The notes under the pieces: generated by a model
Databases searched by the model: none
What the model saw: the letters and a program-made list of their open reading frames with translations, nothing else
What the model was told of the DNA's origin: nothing
Assembly: GCA_018287875.1 (NCBI GenBank)
Contig: JAGVVL010000022.1
Span: 2,232,001-2,296,000, forward strand
Origin: Nigrospora sphaerica
Lineage: Eukaryota > Ascomycota > Sordariomycetes > Amphisphaeriales > Apiosporaceae
DNA length: 64,000 nt
Direction of reading: 5' to 3'
Translations under genes and position numbers: made by a program
Shown here: positions 12,201-23,399 of the stretch, in pieces
Position numbering within the stretch: position 1 is the first letter of the stretch
Layout of the letters: every line of letters starts with the position of its first letter

Positions 12201-13456
12201 GCCTGGAGGGCCTGCAGCTGGTTGAGCTGCATGGGGTTGAGTTGGCCGGGGTACATCTGCATCATGGGCATCTGGCCGGGAACCTGCATCAGCTGGGGCT
12301 GGCCAGGGTACTGGAAGCCGCCGATGGACGCGACGGATTGGTTGATGGAACCGCGAGATCGGTGACCGGGTTGGAAAGGAGCCTGCTGCTGCTGCTGCTG
12401 CTGTTGCCCTTGGCCACCCTGATCCTGGTTGGGAGCCTGGTTGCGCCAGTTGCCTTCAAAGTTGCGAGACGAAGAGCGAGCGTGGCCGCCCCGTCCTCCC
12501 TGACCACTTTGAAATTCCCCGGACACGCCGCGGCCACCGCCTCGGGCACCGCCCGCAGCCATGCTCTGGCTACGTCCGTGACCGCCGCCTCGGCCGCCAC
12601 GGGTCGAAGAGCCCTGAGCGATGGGCGTATCTGTCGCGGTCGTGGTCGCAGGCGCGGCGGCGGGAGCAGGGCTGCCGCTGCTCTTGGCATCGTCGGTGGG
12701 AGCAGCCGCGTCGGACGACGCGCCCGGGCCGGGGAACTGGAACCCGGTGGTGGTGCGTTTCTGCTGTGCGAGCTCGGCCGCCTTCTTGGCATCGGCCAGG
12801 GCCAACGAGTGTCGTCGCTGATGTCCGCCTCCGGAACCGCCGCCTCGCCCTCCGCGGGGGGCGTTCTCTCGGCCATGACCCGGCGTGTGTTCGAACTGGC
12901 CAAAGGGTGCGCCCGCAGACCCGGCCGAGGGAGCTGGCGGCGGGCCAACGCCCATGTTGGGGATTGCCGACTGGTTACGACGGTGTGACATGGGCTGGCT
13001 CGGGGCGCCCATGGTGGGATTCTGTTGCTGTGGAAGCTGGTTGGGGAATTGAAAGCCCGTCTGCGGCGACATGTTGGCCATAGCAGGCTGGAGCGGGTTG
13101 AAACCGCCCTGGGGACCAAGCTGGCCAGGAGCCATCATGCCCATGTTCATGTATTGCTGCTGCGTAGCTTGGAGCTGCTGCTGCTGCTGCTGCAACAGCT
13201 CAATCTGTTGCTGGAGAGCCAGTTGCTCCACTGGGGTAAGGGTCAGCCCTGCCGTGCTCGATGACGGGGTGGGAAGGCGGGACAGCCTCGACTTACTTCC
13301 GGGGTTCGAGAACATGCTCATCAGGGGTGTCAGCTCCGAGGGGCTGCGACGGTGAGCAATATGCAAGCGACGGCCACCAGGAGCTCCAGGAACAACGCCG
13401 GGAGGGGCCTGTTGCTGCTGCGGTGGCGGCTGCTGCTGTTGGTTCTGCTGGTCCAT
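9220..13456 (-). CDS. ssd1: Ssd1/GUL-1 RNA-binding pseudo-RNase II protein
   Basis: Cytoplasmic mRNA-binding translational repressor that acts downstream of NDR kinase (Cbk1/COT-1) in polarity and wall synthesis. Exons complement(9318..13456) and complement(9220..9259), with a 58-nt intron (GTACGT donor, CTAAC branch, GGCAG acceptor), give 1392 residues. The last exon adds only 13 codons (CLTIRSLNPYAL after the junction); reading through the intron gives an unrelated tail. The ATG at 13456 starts MDQQNQ. Residues 1-450 are Q/G-rich and disordered, with repeated HxRxxS sites. Two cold-shock-like regions follow, then an RNB domain at about 770-1090. The RNase II Asp cluster appears as LDLAGTHELGDAI, with two of the four Asp positions replaced by Glu and Gly. 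That fits Ssd1, which binds RNA without nuclease activity. Dis3/Dis3L2 is excluded by this loss. Confidence 0.95.
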
Positions 13457-14048
13457 GGTGGGCGGACAGGCAGACGGTTGCACGTGGGGTGCGGGTGAGC
13501 GAGACGTCAACTCGGAGTGGTATCGTAGCTCGGAACAGCTAGAACAGTAGGATTACTGGAACGATTCGACGCCAAGGTAGGATGGGCGGCTCGCTAGGAG
13601 CTGGGGAGAGGTTCTTTGGATGGGATTGTCGAGATGGACAGGTGTCAGTGGGATGGATGGAGGTCCAATGATGAGCCTGGTGCGGGCTGGTCGTTTTCGC
13701 GACTAACAACGAAACGGGGGGGGTCAAAGAGAGCACGAAGTGGTGGTGGATGTAGCTGTGTGGAAGCGGATGGTGAGAGCGTAGGTGTGATGGGGAGGGG
13801 GAATACTGGAGGGATTGAGAGCTTGCAGAAGGAATGTCAAGTCCCTGAAGCAGGTCGGGGAGGAGTTGTAGGAGAGGAAGGAGGGAGAGGGAAAAAGATG
13901 GTGATGTGATGACGATGAGGTCGGATAGCCAACAGCGGAGGAGAAGACACCAGACCGGGCAGGATCTTGTGCAGGGCTCCCGCCTTTCTCGCTCTCTTTT
14001 GGGGGTCAGGCCTTGGGCTCGCCCTCGCTCGTGCTGTCTTCCCTGGTC

Positions 14049-14081
14049 GCGTGGGTTGCGTGGGTTGCGTGGGTTGCGTGG
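14049..14081. repeat. tandem repeat of GCGTGGGTT, about 3.7 copies
   Basis: Nine-base unit repeated almost perfectly from 14049 to 14081, in the upstream flank of ssd1. Confidence 0.9.
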
Positions 14082-15162
14082 TCTGGTCGGGGTCGGTGGT
14101 CGGGTGCTTGCTAGTCCTCCAGTTCTTGGGCCCTGCCTTCGACAAGACTAGCTTGGCTGGGGGTGGTGTGGGATGCACACCAAGTACTAGCAGGGTACCT
14201 GGGCTGCGGGCGGCCCACGGGAGGCCGGGGGTGCAAAGTCGGCGGGTGGGCGAGGGCAAGCTGCAGTGCAAGGTATCTGTGCCGTACTGCCATGGGAAAC
14301 GGCGTAGTGGTAGGTCGGTACAATGTACCTTCCCTTGGGCGCCTCCTCCTTCCCCATCCCGTCCCAATGACAAGCCCAGCACCCACCCACCCTCGATAAG
14401 TAAAAGGTAGCCAGCAGCTGGAGACGGGAGAGCGAGACGGACACCTCTATACATAGCATCCCATCCCATTGTCCTCATCCACACCTCGCACTTCCAACTT
14501 TCCCTATCTCCCGGGCTGGCAGCCGGGGACGGAATTGGGACAGAGCTGAGAGCACCCGGGCCAGCCGGGAACAACTGGGCCCGCGGCCGCTGTTACTGTT
14601 GCATGTCCGCCGTGCGCTTCGACCGAAAAAATTAAAAACCATCCCCATCCATGCGCGCACCCAGGTCGCCCTAACGAAGGCACACCCATACCTATGTCCC
14701 TCCCTCCCTCATAGGATAGATGCCTGTCTGGCGGCGGCGGCGAGACTCGACCTCACCCACCTGCGCTAAAATGCATAGGAATAGCGGAGTAAAGAGCTAT
14801 GTACCTCTCGCTATAGGCTAGCTCGAGGGCCGTTTCCACCACGGCAGACCCCTTGCGGCGTGATGGTCGCTGCTCCAAGCCCGAGCCGGTCCACTGATCA
14901 CTCTGCCGTCCATGTACGACCACGCTCACGACTCCAGATCTTGGGGGCCCAGCCAGCCGGCGTGGATACGCAGGTAAGATTACAGATGGAGGGAGGATCA
15001 GAATATGAACGGCACCCTGGCATCAGCATCGTATATCCCATGCACCAGGGCTCCTTGGCCGGTGACGTGCCACCACGTGAGAGTCGATGGGGGGAGCCAT
15101 CAAGTCGATGGGTGCGCTGCGGTGCCATGCGGTGGCATCCAGCCTGGGGCCCTGTACGCACC

Positions 15163-15188
15163 GCACGCACGCACGCACGCACGCACGC
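15163..15188. repeat. GCAC tetranucleotide microsatellite
   Basis: About six uninterrupted GCAC units, in intergenic DNA. Confidence 0.9.
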
Positions 15189-17040
15189 CCATGCCGTCCG
15201 GTTTGGTTGAGCTTAGAGGTGGAGGTAGCTGTACAGGACGGAGGTGCGGAGTACTAGATATCAAGTGCGCCGTATTTACACGACCATTACATCCAACATC
15301 CAACCCTCCCCATCCCGCCGTTCATGGCGCCGCCCCCAAGAGCAGGTCTCGACGCAGGCGAACTGGAGAGGCTGGATGTAGGTCTGGCCGCTATTGAGTT
15401 TTGCGCCGTCTGGCTGCCCGCTTTCGCCATTCATGACAGCATTTTTGCGCATGGCTCGTCCTGCTCAACCTCCAGCTCGCTCCGGGCGGTCTGATAGCAA
15501 ACGAATGGCGATGCTCGCTGCTCTTGCTTTTTTTCCCGTGGTCACCAGCCGGTCCAGACCGTGGGGCGCGCCGGGCGAGGCAAAGAGGCCACGCTGCCCA
15601 GACGTGGCGACTTGACCGACACCCTCGATACCCTACCGCTAATGGCGGCGTTTTGATTCTGGTGTTGGGCGCCATCAACCTCCCGGGCCTGCAAAAGAGT
15701 TTCTCACGCGCTGCCGTGACTAGTTAGAAAGCTCCTTCCCGTGCTTTGGTCGTCCTCGACAGCGCCCCCCCTTCTCCCCCCTGCCCTACGAGCCCTGGTC
15801 ACCTGAAGTCGTACCCATCAGGCCGAGACCCGTACAACGGACGCGTAGGAGCGGACAGGTTTCGTCTTATGGCGCCGTGTTAGCGTGGCTCCAACTCCGT
15901 ACCCCGTTTCGCCGTTCGTCCTGCTCCGAAAAGTACGAGACTTGCAACACCTCAAAACACGCCAGGGCCCTTGGGCAGGGGGGATTTCTCCCGCGTGGGA
16001 AATCGTGTTTCCGGAGGCGCCTCCAGCCTGGGTACATGCCGCGCAGTTCCGTCGGGGCCTTCTAGCATGGGAACAAGGCGATACTTCGACTCTGCACAGG
16101 AGGGGCTATTTTGCGCTAGGGACTTGAAGCCAGGTGGCCAGGCAGGTAGGCTCTTCGTAGCGGCGGTTCTCAGGACCACCCCGAGACAAGGTATCCCTTC
16201 TTGGCCTGGGGTACTTGAATCCATGTACACGATAACAGAACGAAACGGTGGACGGGAGGGGGTCCATTGCTGACAATGGAACATAGCCCTGCGCGACATG
16301 GTGGCGATCCACCCGCTCGCCGTACTTTTTTGTGGTGGGAACGGAGAGCTCTGCAAGTATCTTCCAATGTCGTATCTACACACATCGGACTCGCACATCG
16401 ACTACGAGGAGCCAAGGGGGTTTCTGGGGGCCTTCACAACGAGCAAACTTTTCATGCTGCGCGGCCATCTAGCCTAAGTACTTCATGGCCTAACCTAGGT
16501 ACCACTTCACGTATGGGACTTAGAACGGGTAGGTACTTAGCTACACTTACCTACATGTACATGGGTATATAGGTATAGATGGGCCGACGTGCCATGGCTG
16601 GCACGGCTGGCATAGCTGCTGGCACGGTTAGCCCCCTTTGGCGCGGTGGCAGGTCCAAAGCAATTCTGGCACCGTGGCATGGCTGTCTCTGTGGCTGTAT
16701 TACATTCCATGTCCCTATGGTTGTTACCTAAGCTGTGATGGATGGATGAATGGGTGGTCAGGATGCGATGCATCTGCAGGCTGACAGGATCGACAAGACA
16801 TCCCATCCCAGCCAACAGGTATCATTTGGTGCTGCCCTCCCTGCCTGCCAGCGGGGGGAACGGCTAGACGGCCAGAACCGAAACCAATCTAGCCCGGAGG
16901 CGTTCCCAGGCTGCTGGCTGGCCACAATGGATCAGGGGATCTACCTAGCTGAGCGATGTATCAGATGTCCCTATGTTTGGCCTTGGGTGCAGAGAGTGCG
17001 TTCATGCTTCCCTGAAGCGGTCCGTCCCCCAAGGGTATGA

Positions 17041-17129
17041 AGAATCATTCTCGGATGGCGTAAGCGATCCATTTCTTCGTGGAGGGATAATGCATTAATG
17101 GAGAATCGTTCTCCCGGGCGGAGAATCAT
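17041..17129. repeat. three copies of a GAGAATC(A/G)TTCTC-like inverted motif
   Basis: AGAATCATTCTC at 17041, GAGAATCGTTCTC at 17101 and the half-copy GAGAATCAT at 17121. The full copies are inverted repeats (GAGAA/TTCTC) with a 3-nt centre. They lie about 660-750 nt upstream of the gle1 ATG. The spacing does not fit a heat-shock element, which has GAA and TTC two bases apart. Confidence 0.6.
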
Positions 17130-17791
17130 AGTTGTAGATTCAGTAATCATTCACCAGCTGGTAAGTAGTGAGGCCTGATGAGTCCATTCTCTGGATGTCC
17201 TTGTTTCTTTTTCGGGGCAATCCAAAAAAACGCACCGCCTCTTTTTCCGAGCCTCGCGGCTACATGCCCATCTCTCTTGTTACTCACCTTTGCTTGCAAA
17301 CGAAACCAGTTGTACATGGCCATTATACTGGATCGAACGCATGGACGGATTACGACGTAGATACGTAGGCGCCTGCTCAAGCTGCGGCTGTCTAACCCGC
17401 CCGGGCCTAGTTTGTTTCCTACCCGCTGGCAGATATGTATGTACGTACTACAGGCCAGCGAGCCCGTAACGATCAACTGGCCGCGTACCAGACCTGTGTT
17501 TGATCCAGGCTTCCCTTCCCACCTGCAGTGCCGAGGTCCCATCCAAGCCATCCCAATTGCGCCAGGCCATATACGTTAGCTAACAACGGCCAGCTTGCCG
17601 GCCAAGGCGCAAACTCAAGCCACCCACAAGCTCCAGCTCCCTGGGAGTGCCTAGGGTAGGCAACGGGCCCTGCTACCTGCGAGCCAGCTGACCCAAATTA
17701 CCCACCCGCTTGGCCGGATTCGTTGCTCTACTCTGCTCCGTCCGATACAAACCTGCCCACTCCACCATGCGATGACCGAAACCTGCTCACA

Positions 17792-19533
17792 ATGGCGGGA
17801 TCCTCCTCACCGGCCGGCCGCCGCTGGCCCTCACAGCCCTTATCCAGCCCGGCGCAGCAGCGACGCTCCGACTTTCTCTCCGAGGACCGAAACAATGCCC
17901 TGAGCCATCGTGAGGCGCTTGACGCCGCCCTGGCCGAGCACATGCGCATCAACGCAACCGCCTTACAAGCCCTGTCCATCTACGAAGACGAACAGGAAGG
18001 CAAGCGCCTGAAGCAGCTTGAAGACGAGATCCTCGCCAAGCAGCGGAGGGAAGAGGAACGTCTGCAGAAGGAGAGGAAGCTTAGGGAAGAACAGGAACGC
18101 CTCCGTGCCCTCGAGGAACAAAGCGTACCCAAGCTGCCGCCGAAAGCCGCTCCTCAACCAGCGTCCCAACAGCAACATCAGCATCAACAGCAGCCGCAGC
18201 AGCAGCAACAACAACAACAACAAAAACAACAACAACAACAGCAACCGCCACAACAACAGGCCGTACAGCCCGGGCTGCTGTTGAATGGCACCACGGGAAC
18301 CCAAGGTCAAAATGGCCCGTCGGCCGGTACGGCCTCAGCCGCCAAACCGTCGCCTTTCGGCCTCGTACCTACCGCTCTGACCTCCGCCGCCGCCAAGGCG
18401 GCTCCGACACCAGTCAACGACCAGACGGCTTCCCCTTCACTTTTTGGTTCCAAGCCCGCGCCTGCGCCGACAGCCAATCCTTTTGCAGCCGCAGCCCCTC
18501 CACAATCAGCTAAACCTCCGGCCGCCCCCGAGCAGGATCGCTACGTGCAAATTCACAAAAACCTGAAGAGGCTGCGTGCTTCCCTGGCAGAGCAAGCGAA
18601 GACGAATGCCGCCCTCAAGAGCACCATGGGCGACATGCGTCGTGAGATACGGAAGAGTCTGGGCCAGTTAACAAGCGCCAAGGGCGCCAACCGGAAGCAA
18701 GTAAGTACACCCACACCCTCCGCGGTTATACACAGCTAACACACCGGCAGCTTGAAAAAATAAAGGCGATATTGACGGCAGCACTGAGCGGCACACCTGC
18801 CAGTGCTCCGGTGGATCCCTCCGACTACGTAATAGGGAGGCGAGATCCCGTCGAGAACGCGCTGCACAACGAAGAGCAGCTGCCGTCCCTTTTCCTGTAC
18901 CTCATGAACCAGCTTGGAAAGGGCATCATCAACCAGTTCATCAACGAATGTGGAGCAGCGCCCAGGGCTGCGGACCCTCTCGGCGTCGTCACCGCCCAGC
19001 TGTTCAGCATGAAGGAGTTTTTGTGGCGGGGTAAGTCACTTATTGATATCCTCATGGCCAAGTTCCGTGTCGTCTGCCCCGTGATCTTCGGATACAGGGG
19101 CAACGACAAGACCGAGCAAGGGCGCGCCCGGCTGGGTTGGTGGAAGGACGGCGGCGCATGGATCCCGGAGCAGCAGCATACAGATCGCATGATGGGCCTG
19201 GGCGTCGGGTACGCGTCGATTGCTCTACGCGACTTCTCGCGGTCGCCCAACATCAACCCCTGGCCGCCATCGCACTTTTGGCGGTCGATGGCGAGCATTG
19301 TCAACACGCCGCCCGACGAGATCTCGGATACGCAGTGTGTCGTTCTCAAGGCTATGCTGTCATTGTACGAGGAGAAGTTCATCAGCTTCTACGGCAGTGC
19401 CGCCTTGGCTGCCATGCGCAAGGCCCTCGTCGATTTCCCCAAGAGTGCACCCAAGAAAACATCGGGCGTCATGGGCTTGCAGGTTTTGGCACAGGTGTAC
19501 AAGAGGGACTTGGGATTAGATCTCGGCGCCTAA
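17792..19533 (+). CDS. gle1: Gle1 mRNA export factor
   Basis: Nucleoporin-associated activator of the DEAD-box ATPase Dbp5 (with inositol hexakisphosphate) on the cytoplasmic face of the nuclear pore. Exons 17792..18700 and 18751..19533 (50-nt intron, GTAAGT/GGCAG) give 563 residues; the ATG at 17792 is the first in frame. The N-terminal half has a charged coiled coil at about residues 70-115 (EDEQEGKRLKQLEDEIL onward), then a poly-Q stretch and an Ala/Pro-rich linker. The C-terminal half is the conserved GLE1 domain, with landmarks LFSMKEFLWRGKSLIDILMA, VCPVIFGY, WWKDGG, MGLGVGYASIALRDFS and WPPSHFW. Length is near that of yeast Gle1. It is convergent with tlg1. Confidence 0.95.
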
Positions 19534-20136
19534 GTGGAGTTATGTAGGATGCAATATCGTGTGCAGGGTCGATGGTGACAGGGAGACCAGGTTTGGCAGC
19601 ACGGCCAGTCGAGGCAAGTATTGGACCGGCGGCTTACTGCTTCGGGGGCTTCGGGCGTTGGTTGAAGACGACTCTCGTCTGCGCCTTGGAACCAGGCGCG
19701 TCTGCCTTCTATGAGAGGGATGCTCCAGATCGGGGCTAGGGACTGTGCAATGTGGAATTTTGCGCATTAGAAAACGCTCTCGGTGGACGAGGCTGTTGGT
19801 TTTGAGATAGTAACGTGCAAAATCGGTCCTACCCCCTTTTCCGGGAGGCTGCCGACGGGAACCCGTTCCGAGCCATTGACCATTAACTTCTTTGCCAATT
19901 CAATTCCCAAACGACGAGAAGCAAGAACAACAATTCGCTACCATGGACCCAAACCAGTCACGCCGTGCCAGATACAAGAAACCAAGAAGCGATTATGCAC
20001 GAGCAGGAGGTGGTAATCCGTAGCAGCCGAGTCCTCCCCACCAGCACGCGTCCGCCGGGGCCGTCCTACCTGTCGTGCTATCCTTTCGTGACAAAGCAGG
20101 AGATCAAACCGAAAAAAGGGGAGGGGAGGGCCCGGG
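19534..20136. other. convergent intergenic region gle1 / tlg1
   Basis: A 603-nt stretch shared by the 3' ends of two convergent genes. Nothing else recognised. Confidence 0.5.
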
Positions 20137-20993
20137 CTATAAAACGAGCAGCAGGACCAAGAGGATAATGAGGACCATGATGAGGGCGGCGATGCAGCAG
20201 CTGCTCCAGCGATCCTCGTTCCGGCGGGCGATGACGGACAGCTTGGCCATGCCCGTCTGCAGGCGGCTGCCAACGCGGTCGGCGAGGTTGTCGACGACCT
20301 CGAGCATCTCGTGCTGCTCCTCGAGCTCGCGGCCCATGTCGTCGGCCTGGCGGCGCAGGTTGCCGACGGTGACGAAGACGCTGTCGAGCTGCTCGTCCTG
20401 CTCGCGCATCATGTGGGCCTGCTGCTGCTGCTCGAACTCGGCCGCGAAGTCTTCGTCGTCGTCGTCGCCGCCGCCGCCCAGGGCGAAGGCGTTGGGGTCG
20501 GGCAGGTCCGCGTTAGCGGCGCGCCGGGCGTCGCGCGCGTTCCTTGAGGTGCCGCCGCCGCCCGCCTGCGCCTGCGCCAGCGTCTTGGCCAGCTCCTCGC
20601 GCATGTCCTCGACCTCGCCGCCGACCTCCTGCACGAGCTGCTGGCGCCGCCGCAGCTCGGCGGCCGTGAGCCCGTACTGCGCCGGGTTCGTCTCGACGGC
20701 GCGCACCGACTCGACAAGGTCCGTCAGATCCTCGGCGAGCGTGCCCAGTGCGGCCTCGAGATCGGCGCGGGCGGCCGCCAGTTCGGGCGAGTCGGCGGCC
20801 GTGGTCAGCGAGCGGATGCGCAGGTACGAGGCGAAGAGCGGCCGGGTTTGCTGGAGCTGAGCGAGGACATCTCTGCGGGCGGGCTGGGGGTCAGTCGCTG
20901 GGTGCCTGGACGAGGGCGCCTCGGGGCTTTCACGGGGACCACGCACTGTTGGACCTGGAGGAAGGGGTCGTCCTCGTTCGTTGAGGACATCAT
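20137..20993 (-). CDS. tlg1: Qc-SNARE, syntaxin 6 / Tlg1-like
   Basis: Tail-anchored t-SNARE for endosome-to-TGN fusion. Exons complement(20947..20993) and complement(20137..20872), with a 74-nt intron (GTGCGT donor, CCGCAG acceptor), give 260 residues. The first exon supplies MMSSTNEDDPFLQVQQ, the DPF-x-x-V start typical of syntaxin 6/Tlg1 proteins. The N-terminal helical region runs to about residue 125 and is followed by a Gly/Asp linker. The SNARE motif occupies about 170-230 and begins REQDEQLDSVFVTVGNL; the Gln in ELEEQHEMLEVVD is the likely zero-layer residue. A hydrophobic anchor (CCIAALIMVLIILLVLLLVL) ends the protein. A second in-frame ATG lies one codon downstream of the chosen start. 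Confidence 0.92.
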
Positions 20994-21557
20994 CCTGCGG
21001 GGCTTCTTCGGTTGCGGATCATGCAGTTATGGCTACATCGGAGGCGTGCAACGAGCTGAAGAAGGCCCGGACTGGTTTGTCCTCGGTAGTTCGTAGACAA
21101 TCCGTGATTTGGGGGGGGGGGAATGGGTGGCCGCAAGGCTGAGCAGGGGAGGTGACGTGTTATGCTTGCGAGGCCGTCCGTCCCTGGCGGATCCCGGTTC
21201 GCCTGTGCTGATTAAATCCAGTTGAGGATTAGCAGATGGCCGGATCTGGATCTCGGCTCTCCCTGCAGAAGTGGGGTCATCAATAAATCATGCTGGTACA
21301 TTTGTGGCCATGGAGGCGCGAATCAAAACGGTCCCCCCCAAAGTTTCATAACCTAGCCATATGCAAATGGATGTGAATTGCTACTTATGTAACAAATGCT
21401 GAATTTGGACAGCCCTCAAATACAGACTTCTAAAGTGCGCCAGCTTCGATAATACGCCGGCCAGGCTTGCGAAGAAAGGGCCCCCCCCGGATCGCAGCGC
21501 ATCGCGGCTTTTTCGTACTCCTGCAGACGACGACGACTACGACACATTGCTCCCACA
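20994..21557. other. divergent promoter region tlg1 / METTL25-like
   Basis: A 564-nt shared upstream region with an uninterrupted G tract near 21112..21121. No further gene seen. Confidence 0.5.
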
Positions 21558-23399
21558 ATGAAGCCAGAAAAGCCCCTACCGTACCCCGACTGCTGGGGCA
21601 GCACCGACGAGTATGTCGAGGCTCTCATGGATTTTGCTACCACGTCGGAAACGTTCCGTACGCTTTGCGGCGGCGTTCACATCCTGGATTTCTTCACCAA
21701 CGAGCCCGGGCTGTTTCAGCTCATCGTGCCTGAGGACTGGCAGGCCTACCTGATGCGCACCGCGCCCATGGATCTCTTGGAGGTGCTCATGCGAAAGGAC
21801 CTAGACTGCCTCCCAGAAGAGGAGCGGCCACCTGCGTCTTTGCAGGATTACATCAAGAGTATCCGCAGGCTCTGCCTAGCGAGGGATTTCACCGCCAAGC
21901 CGACCCTGCCCCGGCTGACCAGGCAGGTCGCGGTGGGCATGAAGCCCAAGAAGGTGCATGAGGTCAGCAACTTTGCGCATTACATTGACCAGTTGGCCGG
22001 TGACTTTGCCGATATCTCCGGCGGGGAAATCACACATTTTGTCGATTTTGGCAGTGGCCAGAACTACCTGGGGCGGGCCTTGGCGAGCGCTCCTTACAAC
22101 AAATACATTGTGGCCGTGGAGGGGAGAGAACACAACATTGCCGGTGCCAAGGAGCTCGACATGCTCGCCGGTCTCGCTTCCAAGGAGAAAGTCATGCGCA
22201 ACAAGAAGCTGTGGCAGCAGAGGGTGGACAGCAAGGCGCTGAATGGCGGCAAGAAGTTAGAGACTCAAAGCCTAGAAGTGGCCGAAGAGCAGGATGCCGA
22301 ACAGGCGGCTGAAGACCAGCAGAGAAAGGGGGAGGACCAGTCAGAGACGCCTATACCGGCCAGCACGCCGGGCGAGTATACTGCCGATTTCCGGCCGACC
22401 AGGGAACTGGAAGCTACGTACGTGCCCGAAGATGGCAAAGGCTTCATCCGGTACGTGTCTGGACGACTTGAGTCGGGAGACTTGTCCGACGTTGTCAGTC
22501 AGCTACGGGTCGGCCCCGACTCCGAGGACGAGGAAAGCATGCGGCTCATGGCGATTTCCATACACTCCTGCGGAAATCTGTCCCACCATGCCATCCGCTC
22601 GCTAGTGCTCAACCCTCGCGTACGGGCCATTGCCATCGTCGGGTGTTGTTACAATTTGATGACGGAGAAGCTGGGCCCTCCCACGTTCAAGCTCCCGTGT
22701 ATGCGGCCCAGTCTGCAGCCTCTCAACGGCCGCGTCGTCCGGGAATCGGCCAAGTGCGATCCTCACGGGTTTCCCATGAGCGAGCAACTCAGCACCTACA
22801 GAGAGCACGGCATCCGCTTTAACATCACGGCCAGGATGATGGCCTGTCAGGCGCCTCAGAACTGGGGCGAGGCGGACAGTGACAGCTTCTTCACGCGCCA
22901 TTTCTATCGCGCTGTGCTGCAAAAGGTTTTCCTGGACAAGGGAGTAATCCAGAAGGTCTACCACGGCCCTCAGGAGCAGTCTCAGGAAGCGCAGAGTGCC
23001 CTCAATATGAGCACCAATCCCGTCATCATTGGGTCACTACGCAAGGCCTACTACAAGTCGCTGTTCTCGTACATCCGTGGGGCCGTAACCAAGTTGACCA
23101 CCACTTCCGACTATCACGAGCACTGCGAAATCGTCAGAGAGAAGATGGGCGACATGACGGACGAGGAGATCGCCGAGTATGAGGAACTTTACCGGCACCG
23201 CAAGCGTGAGCTGAGCGCCATCTGGAGTTTGATGGCCTTCAGCGCCGGCGTGGTCGAGTCTTTGATCGTCACCGACCGCTGGCTCTTTCTCAAGCAGCAC
23301 CCAAACCTAGTGGAGGAGTGTTGGGTCGAGCCCGTCTTTGATTTTCGGGAGAGTCCCCGAAATCTGGTCGTCGTCGGCATAAAAAAAGGTGATTCGTGA
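21558..23399 (+). CDS. METTL25/RRNAD1-type SAM-dependent methyltransferase
   Basis: Intronless, 613 residues, with a good start context (CACAATGA). The N-terminal helical part (residues 1-155) precedes the SAM-binding signature HFVDFGSGQNYLGRALA at 160-176, and VAVEGREHNIAGAKELD provides the acidic strand-2 position. After an acidic low-complexity insert (about 230-280) come AISIHSCGNLSHHAIRSL and the family signature VGCCYNLMTEK at about 361-371. That order of motifs defines the METTL25/RRNAD1 group. Substrate is unknown to me; relatives are proposed to act on RNA or protein. I see no targeting signal. Divergent from tlg1. Confidence 0.88.
   Translation: MKPEKPLPYPDCWGSTDEYVEALMDFATTSETFRTLCGGVHILDFFTNEPGLFQLIVPEDWQAYLMRTAPMDLLEVLMRKDLDCLPEEERPPASLQDYIKSIRRLCLARDFTAKPTLPRLTRQVAVGMKPKKVHEVSNFAHYIDQLAGDFADISGGEITHFVDFGSGQNYLGRALASAPYNKYIVAVEGREHNIAGAKELDMLAGLASKEKVMRNKKLWQQRVDSKALNGGKKLETQSLEVAEEQDAEQAAEDQQRKGEDQSETPIPASTPGEYTADFRPTRELEATYVPEDGKGFIRYVSGRLESGDLSDVVSQLRVGPDSEDEESMRLMAISIHSCGNLSHHAIRSLVLNPRVRAIAIVGCCYNLMTEKLGPPTFKLPCMRPSLQPLNGRVVRESAKCDPHGFPMSEQLSTYREHGIRFNITARMMACQAPQNWGEADSDSFFTRHFYRAVLQKVFLDKGVIQKVYHGPQEQSQEAQSALNMSTNPVIIGSLRKAYYKSLFSYIRGAVTKLTTTSDYHEHCEIVREKMGDMTDEEIAEYEELYRHRKRELSAIWSLMAFSAGVVESLIVTDRWLFLKQHPNLVEECWVEPVFDFRESPRNLVVVGIKKGDS

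Larger units (their letters stand above)
13457..17791. other. divergent intergenic region ssd1 / gle1
   Basis: A 4.3-kb promoter and leader region for two divergent genes. The part next to ssd1 is purine-rich on the plus strand, i.e. a pyrimidine-rich leader. It also carries a GCGTGGGTT tandem, a GCAC microsatellite, TGGCA-rich repeats near 16589..16628, TACCTA/TAGGTA-type motifs near 16470..16580, and a repeated GAGAATC motif at 17041..17129. No convincing gene: open frames are under 250 codons and match nothing. Confidence 0.5.

Noticed and set aside
13837..14574. 245-codon minus-strand frame upstream of ssd1
   Set aside because: Pro/Ser/Thr-rich translation of a pyrimidine-rich leader; no recognisable protein features.
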